64,000 nucleotides of DNA, taken from assembly GCA_946902875.1 (NCBI GenBank), contig OX336354.1, positions 6,917,247 through 6,981,246 of the forward strand, read 5' to 3'. Source of the DNA: Nematopogon swammerdamellus. Lineage: Eukaryota; Arthropoda; Insecta; Lepidoptera; Adelidae. The notes beneath the pieces are model-generated. The model was not told the origin of the DNA. It ran no database searches and saw nothing but the letters and a program-made list of their open reading frames with translations. Positions 35,606 through 47,046 of the stretch are shown one piece after another. A program made the translations under genes and the position numbers. Each line of letters begins with the position of its first letter. The first letter of the stretch is position 1.

Positions 35606-38600
35606 TAATAAAAAACGCTGTCCGAAATATCGATAAACAGAGTTATCGATAAAGGCACCAGCGCAGTTTGTGCTGTGTGGGGTGCGCGCGAGACGCTCGG
35701 ACAGCGGGACAATGGCTCCCCGGCGCGCGCCCGTGTGTCACCCGCGACCCGCATCACTCATCTCTTTAGGACCTGCGCACACCCGCGCACCGCGCGCCAA
35801 CCGCAACCGCGCGCCAACTGTGTGTCTCGCACGTCTAAACCGTTTGACAGTACAATAATAATCAATAAATAATAACCCTGAAGTATCTCCTTTCCAATAT
35901 AAAAAGAATCATCGAAATCGGTTGGTGTTCGCCCATTTTTATTCATGTACATGCTTATGAAAATTTAAGACTGATGATTTTCTCATGGATCCTATCATCA
36001 GAAATTGGCCAAATGTATATGGGACCACCCAGAAGAAAGACCCCCCTTTCTATCGGTCGACGTGGTAAAGAATTATCGCTGAATATACATAAAACAAAAA
36101 ACAAAAATATTCCGGCGAATTGAGAACGTCCTAATTTTTTTTAAGTCAGTTAATATGGAAACTAGTTCAATTCATATATCTATCATGAATTTTTGTAGTC
36201 TAACCGATTAAATATGGTGAAATTTTATCTTTTCCCTTCGGGTTCACCCGCGTGATGTTCGGTTGGTTAGAACATAGTAATTACGTCGACACGTCGGCAT
36301 CTCAATGCATAATAATTACAGATCCAGTATTGGTCTGGATGAATAACAAACGGACACCGTCTTACTTACATTTTACTATTTTTATATTATGTAATAAAGG
36401 AAGAGAGAGAATGGCTAACATCATAATATACAAAATCATCTGTGGAGTGGAGATATATATAACTTCTTCCCGATTTATTTAAATGTGATCGTGTGCATTC
36501 GCCCTAAACATCGTATTATTAAAATGAAATGGTGCTCGATATTATTTACTGCGACTAATTTTACGATTTCGACGATTGTAAATTGAATTCTTAATGGGAC
36601 CTTTTATTTGTTTATGCTAATGTTTGTTTTAATTATTAATTTTTATGGGGTTTCTGTCTGTTACTATAGCTTTTTGTACGAATCGAACGTCAGGTATGTA
36701 GGTACTAGCGCGTGTAGGAATTTAGAGAATTTTATTTATTGGGAAATATTTTCGATTGGCTCTTATTGGATTCAGTTTAGGCTCTAATTAAACCCTATGA
36801 TGCGTTTTTTTCTAATTGGTAATTACTTATTATTAGTTACCCATTATATTTTCTAATTGTTAATATTGACATACCTACTTATTTTATCGTAATAATTGTA
36901 CAATTAAATTAAAAACTCGAGCAATAATTCTTATTCAGCTTCTATATTACATAAAAGGAAACTCGAGTAATAATTCTTATTCAGCTTCAATATTACATAT
37001 AAGGCTCAACAGGCGAGCTGAATGCATGGCATCATGTTCTACTAACCAAATAAAATGAAAAGCTTGTTCCAAATGCTACAAGAATAGGTGCATGCACCTA
37101 ACAAATTTCCTTTTTGTCTATTCTCATCACGATATCATGTGGATTCGGGGAGTCGACAATAAATAAACATATTACGCGACATTTGACAGCCCTCCGATGT
37201 AAAATCATGACATGAACGTACTCTCCTTGTCACATGAATACTAATATGAAACTTTGTCATGCACTTGACTATGCTCGTACGTGTCTACGCCTCCGCTCTC
37301 GTTGATAATATCGCCATCTAATGTATTAGTAACCGTACGGTAATATTTATGAAAGATTGCATCGGTCAAAAACGGCATGTAAATTGGTTGAAACGTTTTC
37401 GACTTATAAGCGAAATTATTACAGATGGCAGTCTTTGTAATATCTAGGAGACTAAATCTTTGTAGGAGACATTATCTAGATTAAATTTCAGTAGCTAGTC
37501 TTCAAAAAACAACAAAATCAAATATAGAGAACTTGTTTTATCTTCCAAGTTGGATATAAAAACTCTTTTTGTGTTATGGGTCAGGTACTGGCAGAAACCT
37601 AATAAAGGAAAGGAATGGAAAGACTGGAATGGCACCAGGCGTACAGTGAGGCCATAAAGCACAGTTAGGCCAAACATGCCATGCTGGAATCTCAAATAGA
37701 GATTTTTCAATATTCCTTTTATTTTTTATTAAATAAATAAATTTGCTCTTTTACACACGCTCTTTCAGAAGCAAGACGACCTAGCCAGCAGTATCCGACC
37801 CTTCAGGTAGGTAATGTAAGGTAATGCGATTTCTTTCACCAATCATTTATCATTTACCGCCACTTATCATTCGAGCAGTGTATCTACTCGGGTGTACAAC
37901 AACTCTTTATTATATATACCCTCACCTAAAGCTCTGTATTTGTGTGTGTATGTGTGCGTATCTAAATGACACGTAGAATGCATGTAGATAAAGAGTATGT
38001 ATATGTGGTCTTCGCCCGTCCGTATGGTACCTGTCGTTTCTGCATTCTGCCCCAGACCTGCGATGCAAGTGATAAGTGATTCGTGACATATTTATATGGA
38101 TATTACTTCCCTAGTAAGTTCATGAAATGTTTACCAATTCAAACACATTTTTATTGTTTACATATTTCATGTAACTCGTGGTTCTTCAAATAAATCTTAT
38201 TAGTGAATTGTGATAGAAAAAATAAAATGTTTATTACTCGTACCTTATTATTGCCTAGCTCTGCCCGAGGCGCGAAAATATCGAACTCCGCTCTACTATC
38301 CTTATACCTATATTGGTCACTGACAGGTAGTGCTCGAACTGTGCATGTCATGTCCCTGTCGACTGTGACGCCGACCAATGTCGCGACCGGAGTCGCGGTA
38401 AAATTATTTATTTTTACTTGCAAAAAATATAGCTTAGCTAACGCCCTTTATTATATTTGCAATGGTTCGTGGAGCAGGCTACCTAAAAGTTCCCACTTCC
38501 AATGCCCAATGGAAAAAATAATGGCCGGTAGGCCATTATTTTTTCCCCGTCACTTCGAAGCAATGGTAGTAATTTTTAATTTTTTTTTTCTTCAGTATAT

Positions 38601-39807
38601 ATTTTTTGTGAAAATACTGTCTATGGTACTAGTTACTGGTGGACCTTATACGATATTTATGTATTAACTAGTACGAGTATAAATTGTGTAAATATTTGAC
38701 GGAATCCGTTAATTTCCGTAAGAAATATTAATATTTTAGTGCGAATTGGTAGTGTTTTGTTTTACGAATTAGAACTGGTATAAGTCGTTATTTATTTATT
38801 TTGTGTACTTAAAACTATGCAATCCCTAGTAAATTAAAGGTTAACCTCGAAAACTCATTCTTTTGTCACATGTTTTATTGAAAAAATGTTAGAAATTTAT
38901 TCTGGAACGCCACAGCGCGTCTCGTCTAGAGCGCGAAACGGTGGGCACATGCGCCATATTGCGGGAAATTCGGTGGATAGTTGAGCGGCAGAATTTATAC
39001 GTTAGAGGCGTTACTTTTTGTAACGTAAGTATAGAATGAACATCCTTAGTTTTTTTTAAATGTTTTTTTTAATATTACATTTATATGATTAGTGCAAACG
39101 AAGGCGTGTCCATGTTAACTCCATCGCGGTCAGCTTCTTGTTAGCGCTGTCAGTTGGCGTTTCGTCCGTGTGTTGTTTTGTATTTTATAATATTTTTTTA
39201 TTTTATTACTTTAGTTTTGTCGGTCGGTATCGGTTGCATGTGAAGAAGAATTTAGGCGCCAGATGCACAGCGATAAGGCGACGTTGATACATCGCCCTAT
39301 GCGGCCTGCGTACCGGAGAACGTATCGATAGAGTTTGGATCGAGTACTAAGCGAGTACTTCATACATCACTAGTTTTAGATGTTATGTTATATGGATAGC
39401 ATTTCTTTATCATGCTCAAAAAAATTCAAACTACCTACTAGACCGGACAATAAAAAGGAACAAAATCGCAATCCTATAAATTTTTGCCTAGGTAATAAAT
39501 ATGTCGCTCATACTAGTGTGACATGAGTTTGACGCGCTGTGAGGTTTATAGATGGCGTTATTGACGTTCGAGATTGTTCGAGATCAACGTTTTTGTATGA
39601 AAATGTTCCCATTGCATTCCCCACTCATCACAGAACAACGATCGGGCCACACCGCCCGCGGGAGGGCGACAAGACCGGACTTTTTTGCTGTGTGCCCACT
39701 CATCGTTCTAGCCCCACTCTATAATCTGGTTTATTTAAATCTCTTTGATCATGCTCAAAGCGAAATATGGCTGTAAATATGACAAATAGGACTAATGGTA
39801 TATAAGG
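35606..39807. other. no gene recognised; intronic or intergenic
   Basis: 35640-35830 is GC-rich (cgcgcgagacgctcgg, gcgcgcgcccgtgtgtcacc). 38515-38548 has a small hairpin (aaaaaataatggccgg/taggccattatttttt). 36880-36990 holds a direct repeat (aactcgag(c/t)aataattctt). ORFs up to 154 codons show no domain. At 37769-37806 a good acceptor and donor surround 38 nt, but it does not fit the neurobeachin phase. Confidence 0.4.
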
Positions 39808-39988
39808 TACAGTACGCGGCAGTAAATAATGAACATCGAGCTTTAGAAAGAGACAGTCCGGCTGTAGAGCGTCGTCCCTGTCGCACAGAGACGCTAGAGT
39901 TCGTGCGACAGGGACGACGCTCTACAACCTCATTGGCTCTTTCTAAAGCTCGATGTTCATTATTTTCTGCCGCGTACCTACTGTACCC
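39808..39988. mobile_element. hairpin MITE, third copy
   Basis: Ends ggtacagtacgcggcagtaa and ...tgccgcgtacctactgtacc are inverted, as are aacatcgagctttagaaaga and tctttctaaagctcgatgtt. Core cgtcgtccctgtcgcac/gtgcgacagggacgacg. Longest and best-formed copy of the family also at 6400 and 30640. Confidence 0.85.
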
Positions 39989-40591
39989 ATGTATTCTAAG
40001 TACTTGAACTCTGTAAATGTATATATACTTTTGTACTAAATCTGATTTTGTTTTTTGACTACTGGGAATTTATAATAGGCTAGGTTAGATTAAATTTTAT
40101 TTGAATTTTTTTTAATATGATAATTTATTCTGTGTTTTGACTTTTTTGTTATATTAATTTTTTTTGTATTATTAATAATTTTATTATTTTTGACTTTTCC
40201 TATAGTAGAATAATTTTATAAGAAATTGTAAAATTGTATGAAACTACTCCATTGGAAATAAATGATTTGACTTTGACTTTATGTAAAAAAAAATGTTTTC
40301 TACCCTAAGATATTTCAAAGACCCTAAACTGCATCAGGCAGGTCATTCAACCCCGTCACGTTTTGACACACGAAGGATATTTATTACTTTTTGTTTCCAC
40401 ATAACAATCCATATTAATTCAGTGACATTGTCATTCTCGCCGTGTGGGCACATAAGTCCACGCACAGGTAGATGACTTCATTTTGATTTGTAAAATTTGT
40501 GAACGTGACGTTTTATTGTTGTTGTTTTTTTTTATCGATAAGCGTACGTACCTGAAAGTGTTTCACAATGCACGAAGATGTATAACGCCAT

Positions 40592-40713
40592 TATTAGCGA
40601 CGAAAATGAAAACCAGACTTTTTCCTTCGAATTTTATTGACATAGTCACCAAAGAATATCACATGTTAGAAAAATAAACACTAAATAATATTATTACTGG
40701 CCAGTTCGGCACA
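40592..40713 (-). repeat. 3' LTR of the BEL/Pao element
   Basis: 122 bp, identical to 46920-47041. At the downstream side in element orientation it is preceded by a purine tract (polypurine priming site). The gccat duplication follows outside. Short for a BEL/Pao LTR. Confidence 0.9.
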
Positions 40714-40779
40714 TCGTCCCTCTTTTTTTGGTAAAACTAAACATTAAATTTACACAAATCAAATTTTAATTAAGTTCCA

Positions 40780-43700
40780 TTAGTCACATACAGATACAGG
40801 TAATAAAATCAATTTCTTGGTAGGCCTACGCAAGATACCTACTACCGTTTCTACGTCGGCCACCCTAACTACTTTGTCCTGGCCTGCGTACACCGCCTTC
40901 ACCCTGCCTCTTGGCCAAGTTCCACGCGGCAAGGTGCCGTCCACTATCAGAACTAAATCGCCTACAGCCAAGTTGTTGTTTGAAGCGCGCTTTCTGCCTC
41001 TCGTCTGAAGTGTCGGTAGGTATTCTGATATCCATCGGCTCCAGAAATGATCGGCGAGTCTTAGGGCTTTCTTGTAATCACAGCGTCTGATCATATCGCT
41101 ATCATCTAACTTGATAGGAAGAGGAGCTCCTGAAGAGGTACCGATGATAAAGTGAAAAGGAGTTAACGCTTCCGGGTCTGATGGATCAACTGAGACGTGC
41201 GTCAGGGGTCTGGAGTTAATTATAGCTTCAGCTTCTGCTATCAGAGTTGTAAAAACTTCTTCTTTGGGAAATCTCTCGTTCAGTGTGGTAGATAAAGCCA
41301 CTTTTACACTTCTAACCAACCTTTCCCAAGCACCTCCCATAAACGGTGCAGCTGGTGGAATAAATTTCCATTCGATGCCCTTGTTTGCAGCAAAGTTAGT
41401 AATGGATTCGGCATATATCTTAGTTAGCTCGTTGTTCGCACCAGTGAAAGCTGTGCCGTTGTCCGAGAGTATCCTTATTGGTGTACCTCTTCTTGCTATA
41501 AAACGGCGAAGGCTCATCACAGCGGAATCCGTGGACAAACTGTTGACAACTTCAAGGTGGATGGCACGTGTTGTCATGCACGTATATAAAGCCACGTAGC
41601 GTTTTTCGTGTCTTCGGCCGACAGAGACTTGCAGAGGGCCCAGGTAATCAAGACCCACATACGTGAAAGGTCTGTGGTGGTGAGATAGCCTTTCTATAGG
41701 AAGATCGCCCATAGGAGGTTCCAGGGGGACAGCTTTTTTGATTTTGCAGAATTGGCAGTCATATGCAACCTTTCTTACAGTACTTCGTAATTTAATAATC
41801 CAAAACCTTTGTCTCAGTTCATTAATTATCGTTTCGTTATTAGCATGCGCTGCATTCTTGTGATAGTGAAGAACTAGAAGTCGTACAGAGGGGTGAGTTC
41901 CTTGAAGAATTATGGGACATTTTACTTCTTCGGGGATACCACGAGCTGCGACGATTCGGCCCTTCAATCTCAGCAAACCATCTTGAGTTACGGTAGGGGC
42001 AAATTTGTAGAGCTTACTGCGATGAGGGAGAGGCTGTCGCGTACGCAGGCATGCTATCTCAGGACCAAACGTTTCTTCTTGGCCTCCGCGTAGAATATGA
42101 ATCTCAGCTAAACCTAAGTCTTGTGCGCTTAGAGGTTCTAAATTCAGCGGTTTAGAGATTGATTGCCGAGACAAAGTTGTCAGAGAGCGTCTGGCCAATG
42201 TTTTCTGTATGCGAACGCGTAATGGACAAGCTATTACTTGGTCGTTTAAATTTGAATCAGAAATCGTAACGCTCGATTTACGAGTATCGAGGACGTCGTT
42301 CTCTGGCGCCTTTTGGTGATCAGTTACGTCTGTAGAAGATTCAAAAGGAGCAAAAGAACATATGTGACCCGGCATCAAGTTACCTACGTCTACTCCCCGA
42401 TTTTTCAGACTACGAATTCGAAGAAGTCTAATGAACTGATGAGCGCGTGCGGTAGCACGTACCATTCGCAACCAATTACTGAAACGTTTTGGATTGGCGG
42501 AGAGCGGTAAATGATGTGGATCTACGGAATGTTGATAATGAATCGCTACTTTGGCACTTGACTTCAACTCGTCTTGGTTCATTCGTTGGGTACTTACTGG
42601 TTCTTCGGGAAATATATTTTCTAAACCAAGTAAAAATTCGGGACCCGATATCCATCTGGACGTAGCATCTAGACCGCCAGATTTTATTCGAGTAGCATCA
42701 TCGGCAACATTTAGACTGCTTGGGATCCATCGCCATTCCCGAATGTTCGTTATTTCTATTATTTCTCCAACTCTATGAGCCACAAAGGGCTTATACATTC
42801 GGGCGTCGCTACGAATCCATGCAAGAACAGTCATTGAATCACACCAAAATATGCGTTTTGAAGGCTTATTTCGATGGCTTTCGCAGATAGTTGAAGCAAA
42901 ACGAGCTGCAATCAGTGCACCTTGAAGTTCTAGGCGAGGCATGGAAACTGGCTTTAGTGGGGATACTCTTACTTTACTTCCAATCAACGCGAGCTGCACG
43001 CTTTCATCCGAGTATATAAACCGCCAATATGCAACACATGCGTAAGCCAGTTCGCTGGCGTCACAGAACACATGTAGCTCGCGTTCTACAGGATCAGACT
43101 TGCACAAGTACCAACGTGGAATTTTGAGGCTAGCTATAGAACTTAAGTCTTTGAACCATTCTTTCCATCTCATGGAATCGTCTTGTGGGAGATGCTGATC
43201 CCAATCTACGCCACTACGCCACGCTTGCTGAAACATAATGCGCCCTCTCACGATTATAGCACCTAAAAGTCCCACGGGATCATAAATTTTCATGATTAGA
43301 GAGAGCACAATACGTTTGGTGAGTACGGTTGGCAGCGTTTTTACTATATCATTACTAAAACTGATCACGTCTAATTCCGGCTGCCAAACCACACCCAAAG
43401 TACGTACAAACAGTGAGGAGTTACCCAAATCAACATCTATGTTTGATTTAATGTTCAAAAGGAGGTCGGGTGGAAGAAGCGATAGCGTGGACGGATCGTT
43501 TGATATCCATCCCCGCATTTCAAATCCTCCCTTTTTGTGAACGGTGACTATATCTGCAGCCAATTGTGCGGCTTCCTCGCTACAATCTAAGCTGCCGATA
43601 AAGTCGTCCATATAATGGTCCTTGACTATGGACGCCGCCGCTGCAGGGTACTGATCTTGAAAATCGAATGCATTTTTGTTTTTTACGTACAATGCCGTAC

Positions 43701-45972
43701 ATGGGCTCGAGGCAGCACCGAAAATCATCGAGGACATTCGATAAGTCATAACCGGGAGTTCAGGACTATCGCGCCATAAAAAGCGCTGTGCGTCTCTATC
43801 CGCTTCCCTAATTTTAATTTGCGGAAACATCTCACAGATATCGGCAATTAAAGCAACTCGGCCTTCTCGGAAACGGAATAATATACCTAATAGTGACTGG
43901 AGGAGATCAGGACCAGGTAATAGCATAGAGTTGAGACTCACACCTTTACATTTAGCCGCAGCGTCGTGAACTACTCGCAGCTTACCTGGTTTGTGAGGGT
44001 GAGTTACCCCAAAGTGTGGTAAGTACCACTGAATTCGAGTCAGTGGCATCTGCTTGTCACATATTTCTGCGTAGCCCTTACTTATCATTGCATGAACCTT
44101 TTCCTTATACTGACGCGCGTATTCCTTATCTTTTGACAGTTTACTTTCCAAAGTTTTGAGGCGAGACATAGCAAGATCAAAACTATTCGGCACTATCAAA
44201 TTATCTTCCTTCCACAAAAGTCCTGCTTCAAAGCGTGTCGAGGGTAAGCGATGGACAGTATCTTCTAGAATTTTGATAGCTCGTTCGTCGCTTACACTCC
44301 TTGTTTCCGTTTTAGTTATGCCTATAGAATCAAGTTTATATTGTTCCTTTATAAGAGTTTCTAGTGATTCCTGATTACAGTTTTCAGTTGAAGGTGAATC
44401 AAAAATGGCAGTGTGATTTATGAATGCAACCGGCTTGCTCTTGCTACACCCGAAACCATACAAAACCCAGCCTAAAGCAGTGAGGGAAGCCACCGGTTCG
44501 GAGCGTGAGCCTTTTCGTGTAACCTTAGCATACGTGAGGAAACAGTCCGCGCTACTCAATAGCACTGTTGGCTTTGCATCCTCGTACGAGAGCTCTTCGG
44601 CTATGTCGGTTAGGTGTGAACAGCGTTCTATGTCCTCACGTCGGGCAGATTGTTGTGCAAGACCAAGAGAAGGAATGGAGCGGGCATTTTGCACCATATA
44701 CACATCTTCACTGTTTCGCCCACGAATATAAAAATTTACATACCGCACTTTTGTTTCTGTTGTCATTCCTCCTACACCATTTACAGTCATACGTCCCTCG
44801 GGACCCGTCGCTCCGACAAGATTTGCCGTCTCCTCGTCGATGAGAGTGGCAGTAGACCCGTCGTCAAGCAGAGCGTATGTTTCTACTTGACCCGCTGGTC
44901 CGCTCACCACTACAGGAATAACCTTGAGAAGCACGCGATGTAGTGAAGGACGTGTCGCGGTGGAGGATCCATCGACCGATATATTGGACACAGTCACCTC
45001 TACATCGCGAACATCTTCGTGTGATTTTTCCCCCGTACTCGAAGGTGCAGTCGAGTTATTTTGAGGTCCGTCGGAAGTGAACATACATTTAGCAGAAGGT
45101 CGCGGTGCAGCGACAGGAAACGTTCCACCATGTAGCAAGGCATGGTGACGCAAGTTACAGTTGTCGCGATCGCATCGTTTTGCCTTACATGTTTTCCACT
45201 GATGCGAGTGACCCTTGAGACATCGGTAACATATCTTTGCTTTACGAACCCAGCTCCATCTATCGTCCACAGCGAGTGACTTGAATTTGTTACAAACATG
45301 TATATTATGCTGCTCGTCACAATAAGGACAACATATGGAAGTATGCGTGGAAGCCGAGGTGAGGTGAACTTTCTCACGTCGTGTTCCCTTATCAGAGTCG
45401 ACTTGTGGCAAGGCAACTAATCCGAACGTTGACTGTCGTTCGGATTCACGATACAGAAAATCAGCTAATAATTCTAGTTTTACCTTATGCGGCTGCTCCG
45501 CTGCGTAGTCGGTCCACTTGCCTCGCATCCACGGTGACAGCTTGCCGAGTAAAGTGTCAAACAATTCCGGCGATTGTAAATATTCATCTTTATTTAACAG
45601 TTTAATTGTTTCAACACAGTTACGAACTTTACAAGTAAACACATTTAAATCTTTATTTTCATTCAATTTTGGAAGCGCTCGTAGTGTTGACAGTTCATTC
45701 ATAACAATAAATTCGGGACGAGCGAAACGAAGCTCGAGAGCTCGCAGGATGTCGTCCGGCTCGCGCGCCGACACGAGCAGCGACGCGACCGCCTCGCGCG
45801 CGTCGCCGCGCAGCGCGTGGCGCAGCCGCGCTACGTTCTCCGTCGCCGTGTACGACGCCCTCGTGTCCTCGAACGTTCGTTTGAACGCGAGCCATTCAGT
45901 AGAGTTACCAGAGTAGGGCATCAACTCAATGTACCATGGCTTTTTAACTCGACTTTGTGAATTCGACGCCAA
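40780..45972 (-). CDS. BEL/Pao polyprotein (gag-type DUF1759, protease, RT, RNase H, integrase)
   Basis: A 1,730-codon frame. In order: DUF1759-type gag region (about 10-190), two Cys/His zinc-knuckle-like clusters (about 214-280), aspartic protease with LLDDGSTATLID (about 368-380), RT with IADICEMFPQ and YMDD (787-790), RNase H region (ELHVFCDASE), a His/Cys zinc-binding motif with CQFCKIKK, integrase core with conserved Asp (GLDYLG), Asp (SDNGTAF) and Glu (GGAWERL), and a DUF5641-type tail. The first residue in this frame is a TTG, not ATG, so translation probably depends on the upstream ORF. No stop or frameshift inside the frame. Confidence 0.93.
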   Translation of the reverse strand: MASNSQSRVKKPWYIELMPYSGNSTEWLAFKRTFEDTRASYTATENVARLRHALRGDAREAVASLLVSAREPDDILRALELRFARPEFIVMNELSTLRALPKLNENKDLNVFTCKVRNCVETIKLLNKDEYLQSPELFDTLLGKLSPWMRGKWTDYAAEQPHKVKLELLADFLYRESERQSTFGLVALPQVDSDKGTRREKVHLTSASTHTSICCPYCDEQHNIHVCNKFKSLAVDDRWSWVRKAKICYRCLKGHSHQWKTCKAKRCDRDNCNLRHHALLHGGTFPVAAPRPSAKCMFTSDGPQNNSTAPSSTGEKSHEDVRDVEVTVSNISVDGSSTATRPSLHRVLLKVIPVVVSGPAGQVETYALLDDGSTATLIDEETANLVGATGPEGRMTVNGVGGMTTETKVRYVNFYIRGRNSEDVYMVQNARSIPSLGLAQQSARREDIERCSHLTDIAEELSYEDAKPTVLLSSADCFLTYAKVTRKGSRSEPVASLTALGWVLYGFGCSKSKPVAFINHTAIFDSPSTENCNQESLETLIKEQYKLDSIGITKTETRSVSDERAIKILEDTVHRLPSTRFEAGLLWKEDNLIVPNSFDLAMSRLKTLESKLSKDKEYARQYKEKVHAMISKGYAEICDKQMPLTRIQWYLPHFGVTHPHKPGKLRVVHDAAAKCKGVSLNSMLLPGPDLLQSLLGILFRFREGRVALIADICEMFPQIKIREADRDAQRFLWRDSPELPVMTYRMSSMIFGAASSPCTALYVKNKNAFDFQDQYPAAAASIVKDHYMDDFIGSLDCSEEAAQLAADIVTVHKKGGFEMRGWISNDPSTLSLLPPDLLLNIKSNIDVDLGNSSLFVRTLGVVWQPELDVISFSNDIVKTLPTVLTKRIVLSLIMKIYDPVGLLGAIIVRGRIMFQQAWRSGVDWDQHLPQDDSMRWKEWFKDLSSIASLKIPRWYLCKSDPVERELHVFCDASELAYACVAYWRFIYSDESVQLALIGSKVRVSPLKPVSMPRLELQGALIAARFASTICESHRNKPSKRIFWCDSMTVLAWIRSDARMYKPFVAHRVGEIIEITNIREWRWIPSSLNVADDATRIKSGGLDATSRWISGPEFLLGLENIFPEEPVSTQRMNQDELKSSAKVAIHYQHSVDPHHLPLSANPKRFSNWLRMVRATARAHQFIRLLRIRSLKNRGVDVGNLMPGHICSFAPFESSTDVTDHQKAPENDVLDTRKSSVTISDSNLNDQVIACPLRVRIQKTLARRSLTTLSRQSISKPLNLEPLSAQDLGLAEIHILRGGQEETFGPEIACLRTRQPLPHRSKLYKFAPTVTQDGLLRLKGRIVAARGIPEEVKCPIILQGTHPSVRLLVLHYHKNAAHANNETIINELRQRFWIIKLRSTVRKVAYDCQFCKIKKAVPLEPPMGDLPIERLSHHHRPFTYVGLDYLGPLQVSVGRRHEKRYVALYTCMTTRAIHLEVVNSLSTDSAVMSLRRFIARRGTPIRILSDNGTAFTGANNELTKIYAESITNFAANKGIEWKFIPPAAPFMGGAWERLVRSVKVALSTTLNERFPKEEVFTTLIAEAEAIINSRPLTHVSVDPSDPEALTPFHFIIGTSSGAPLPIKLDDSDMIRRCDYKKALRLADHFWSRWISEYLPTLQTRGRKRASNNNLAVGDLVLIVDGTLPRGTWPRGRVKAVYAGQDKVVRVADVETVVGILRRPTKKLILLPVSVCD

Positions 45973-46003
45973 AGCGGCTATAGCCGAGGCGAGTTGAGAA
46001 ATT

Positions 46004-46876
46004 TCAGATGATTTTTTCGTTATAGATTGTTTGTGTTACCTTAGCGATGTCGTTTACTTGACCACTGTTGTCCGGCCGTGGCGGACGCGCCGTAACCCCG
46101 CTCGGCCCTAGCGGCGGCCGTACAGGGATGCTCGGAGAGTGTAGATTGAGCGGAGAAACCGCTAACTCCCGCTCTACACCCGCAGCCTGCGGTATCACCG
46201 TCTGTGGTGTAGAATTATTGTTGGAATAATGTGTATTCTCTTCCAAATTTACTATATGATCGGCAACCTGTACTGAGTCCGAGTCGTTTAAGTCGTTGAC
46301 CCAGTCGATTGTTCGCATACTTCTGGATGTGTGAGCGCTGCCGCTGTGTGTGCTCTCGCTCTCGGCATCGATCGCAGCCAGCTCCGCCCGTAGCTCCAGC
46401 TCAGCCACTAGGCGCTCTCGCTCGGCGGCCAGGCGCTCACGCTCGGCAGCCAGGCGCTCACGCTCGGCAGCCAGGCGCTCACGCTCGGCCTCACGCTCGG
46501 CGGTCTGACGCTCGAGCTCTAGAAGCCGGCGCGCGTGAAGCGCCTCCGCCGATAGCTTGCGCGCGACGAGCGAAGATGTTGAGCGTGTGGAGCGCGCGTG
46601 GCCAGTGGAGCGCGAGTGGCCTGCGCTGCGGTGCTGCTGCTCACCTGCAACATGATCACGGTCACTCATTGGATTCACGCTACCTTCGCCGCCACCTCGG
46701 GGCGCGTACGTGACCGGCGCGCGAGGAGCATGGTGCACGACCGAGTTCTCCGATACAGAAGATGAACTCGTATGAGGTCGTGCACGCTCCGCGCCGGGCG
46801 CTCCCGAGTCAGACGAAGGGCGTTCGTGTGAACCCGTTCCCCTCGACTCTTGTCTCGAGGAAGCCCTGGTCTCCAT
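46004..46876 (-). CDS. BEL/Pao upstream ORF, coiled-coil gag-like protein
   Basis: About 290 codons from ATG at 46876, chosen because the earlier TTG start lies at the LTR border. Arg/Ser-rich start (METRASSRQESRG), then a heptad-like AERERLA repeat of four to five units that predicts a coiled coil, then an acidic tail. It ends 32 bp before the pol frame as listed and is in the frame one base behind, so a +1 shift within an overlap of about 30 nt would fuse them. Gag-type N-terminal extensions with coiled coils are known in BEL/Pao elements; I infer that role here. Confidence 0.7.
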   Translation of the reverse strand: METRASSRQESRGTGSHERPSSDSGAPGAERARPHTSSSSVSENSVVHHAPRAPVTYAPRGGGEGSVNPMSDRDHVAGEQQHRSAGHSRSTGHARSTRSTSSLVARKLSAEALHARRLLELERQTAEREAERERLAAERERLAAERERLAAERERLVAELELRAELAAIDAESESTHSGSAHTSRSMRTIDWVNDLNDSDSVQVADHIVNLEENTHYSNNNSTPQTVIPQAAGVERELAVSPLNLHSPSIPVRPPLGPSGVTARPPRPDNSGQVNDIAKVTQTIYNEKII

Positions 46877-46919
46877 TCTTGCTATACTGGAAATATAAAT
46901 CCAGGCTCGAAGAACCAAA

Positions 46920-47041
46920 TATTAGCGACGAAAATGAAAACCAGACTTTTTCCTTCGAATTTTATTGACATAGTCACCAAAGAATATCACATGTTAGAAA
47001 AATAAACACTAAATAATATTATTACTGGCCAGTTCGGCACA
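46920..47041 (-). repeat. 5' LTR of the BEL/Pao element
   Basis: 122 bp, identical to the 3' LTR; promoter end in element orientation, starting TGTGCCG at 47041. After the LTR, two bases precede TGG, the usual start of a primer-binding site; the tRNA is not assigned. The gccat duplication lies at 47042-47046. Confidence 0.9.
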
Positions 47042-47046
47042 GCCAT

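Larger units (their letters stand above)
40592..47041 (-). mobile_element. complete BEL/Pao LTR retrotransposon
   Basis: A 6,450-bp element on the - strand. It has identical 122-bp LTRs at both ends and is flanked by the 5-bp duplication gccat (40587-40591 and 47042-47046). On the - strand the LTR starts TGTGCCG and holds an AATAAA signal. A purine-rich tract (aaaaaaagaggga) lies just before the 3' LTR. A large pol frame with protease, RT with YMDD, RNase H and integrase is intact, and a coiled-coil ORF lies upstream. There is no envelope gene. Identical LTRs, intact pol and clear target duplication point to a recent insertion, possibly still mobile. Confidence 0.93.

Noticed and set aside
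37769..37806. 38-nt segment with a good acceptor and donor, in one frame reading ARRPSQQYP, slightly like the PQARR part of the neurobeachin PH region.
   Set aside because: It does not fit the phase of exon 25, and the roughly 70 conserved residues expected before it were not found. Too short to claim.
38203..38667. 154-codon ORF in the 38-kb region.
   Set aside because: No domain; open by chance, overlapping another ORF on the other strand, and running into a small hairpin repeat.
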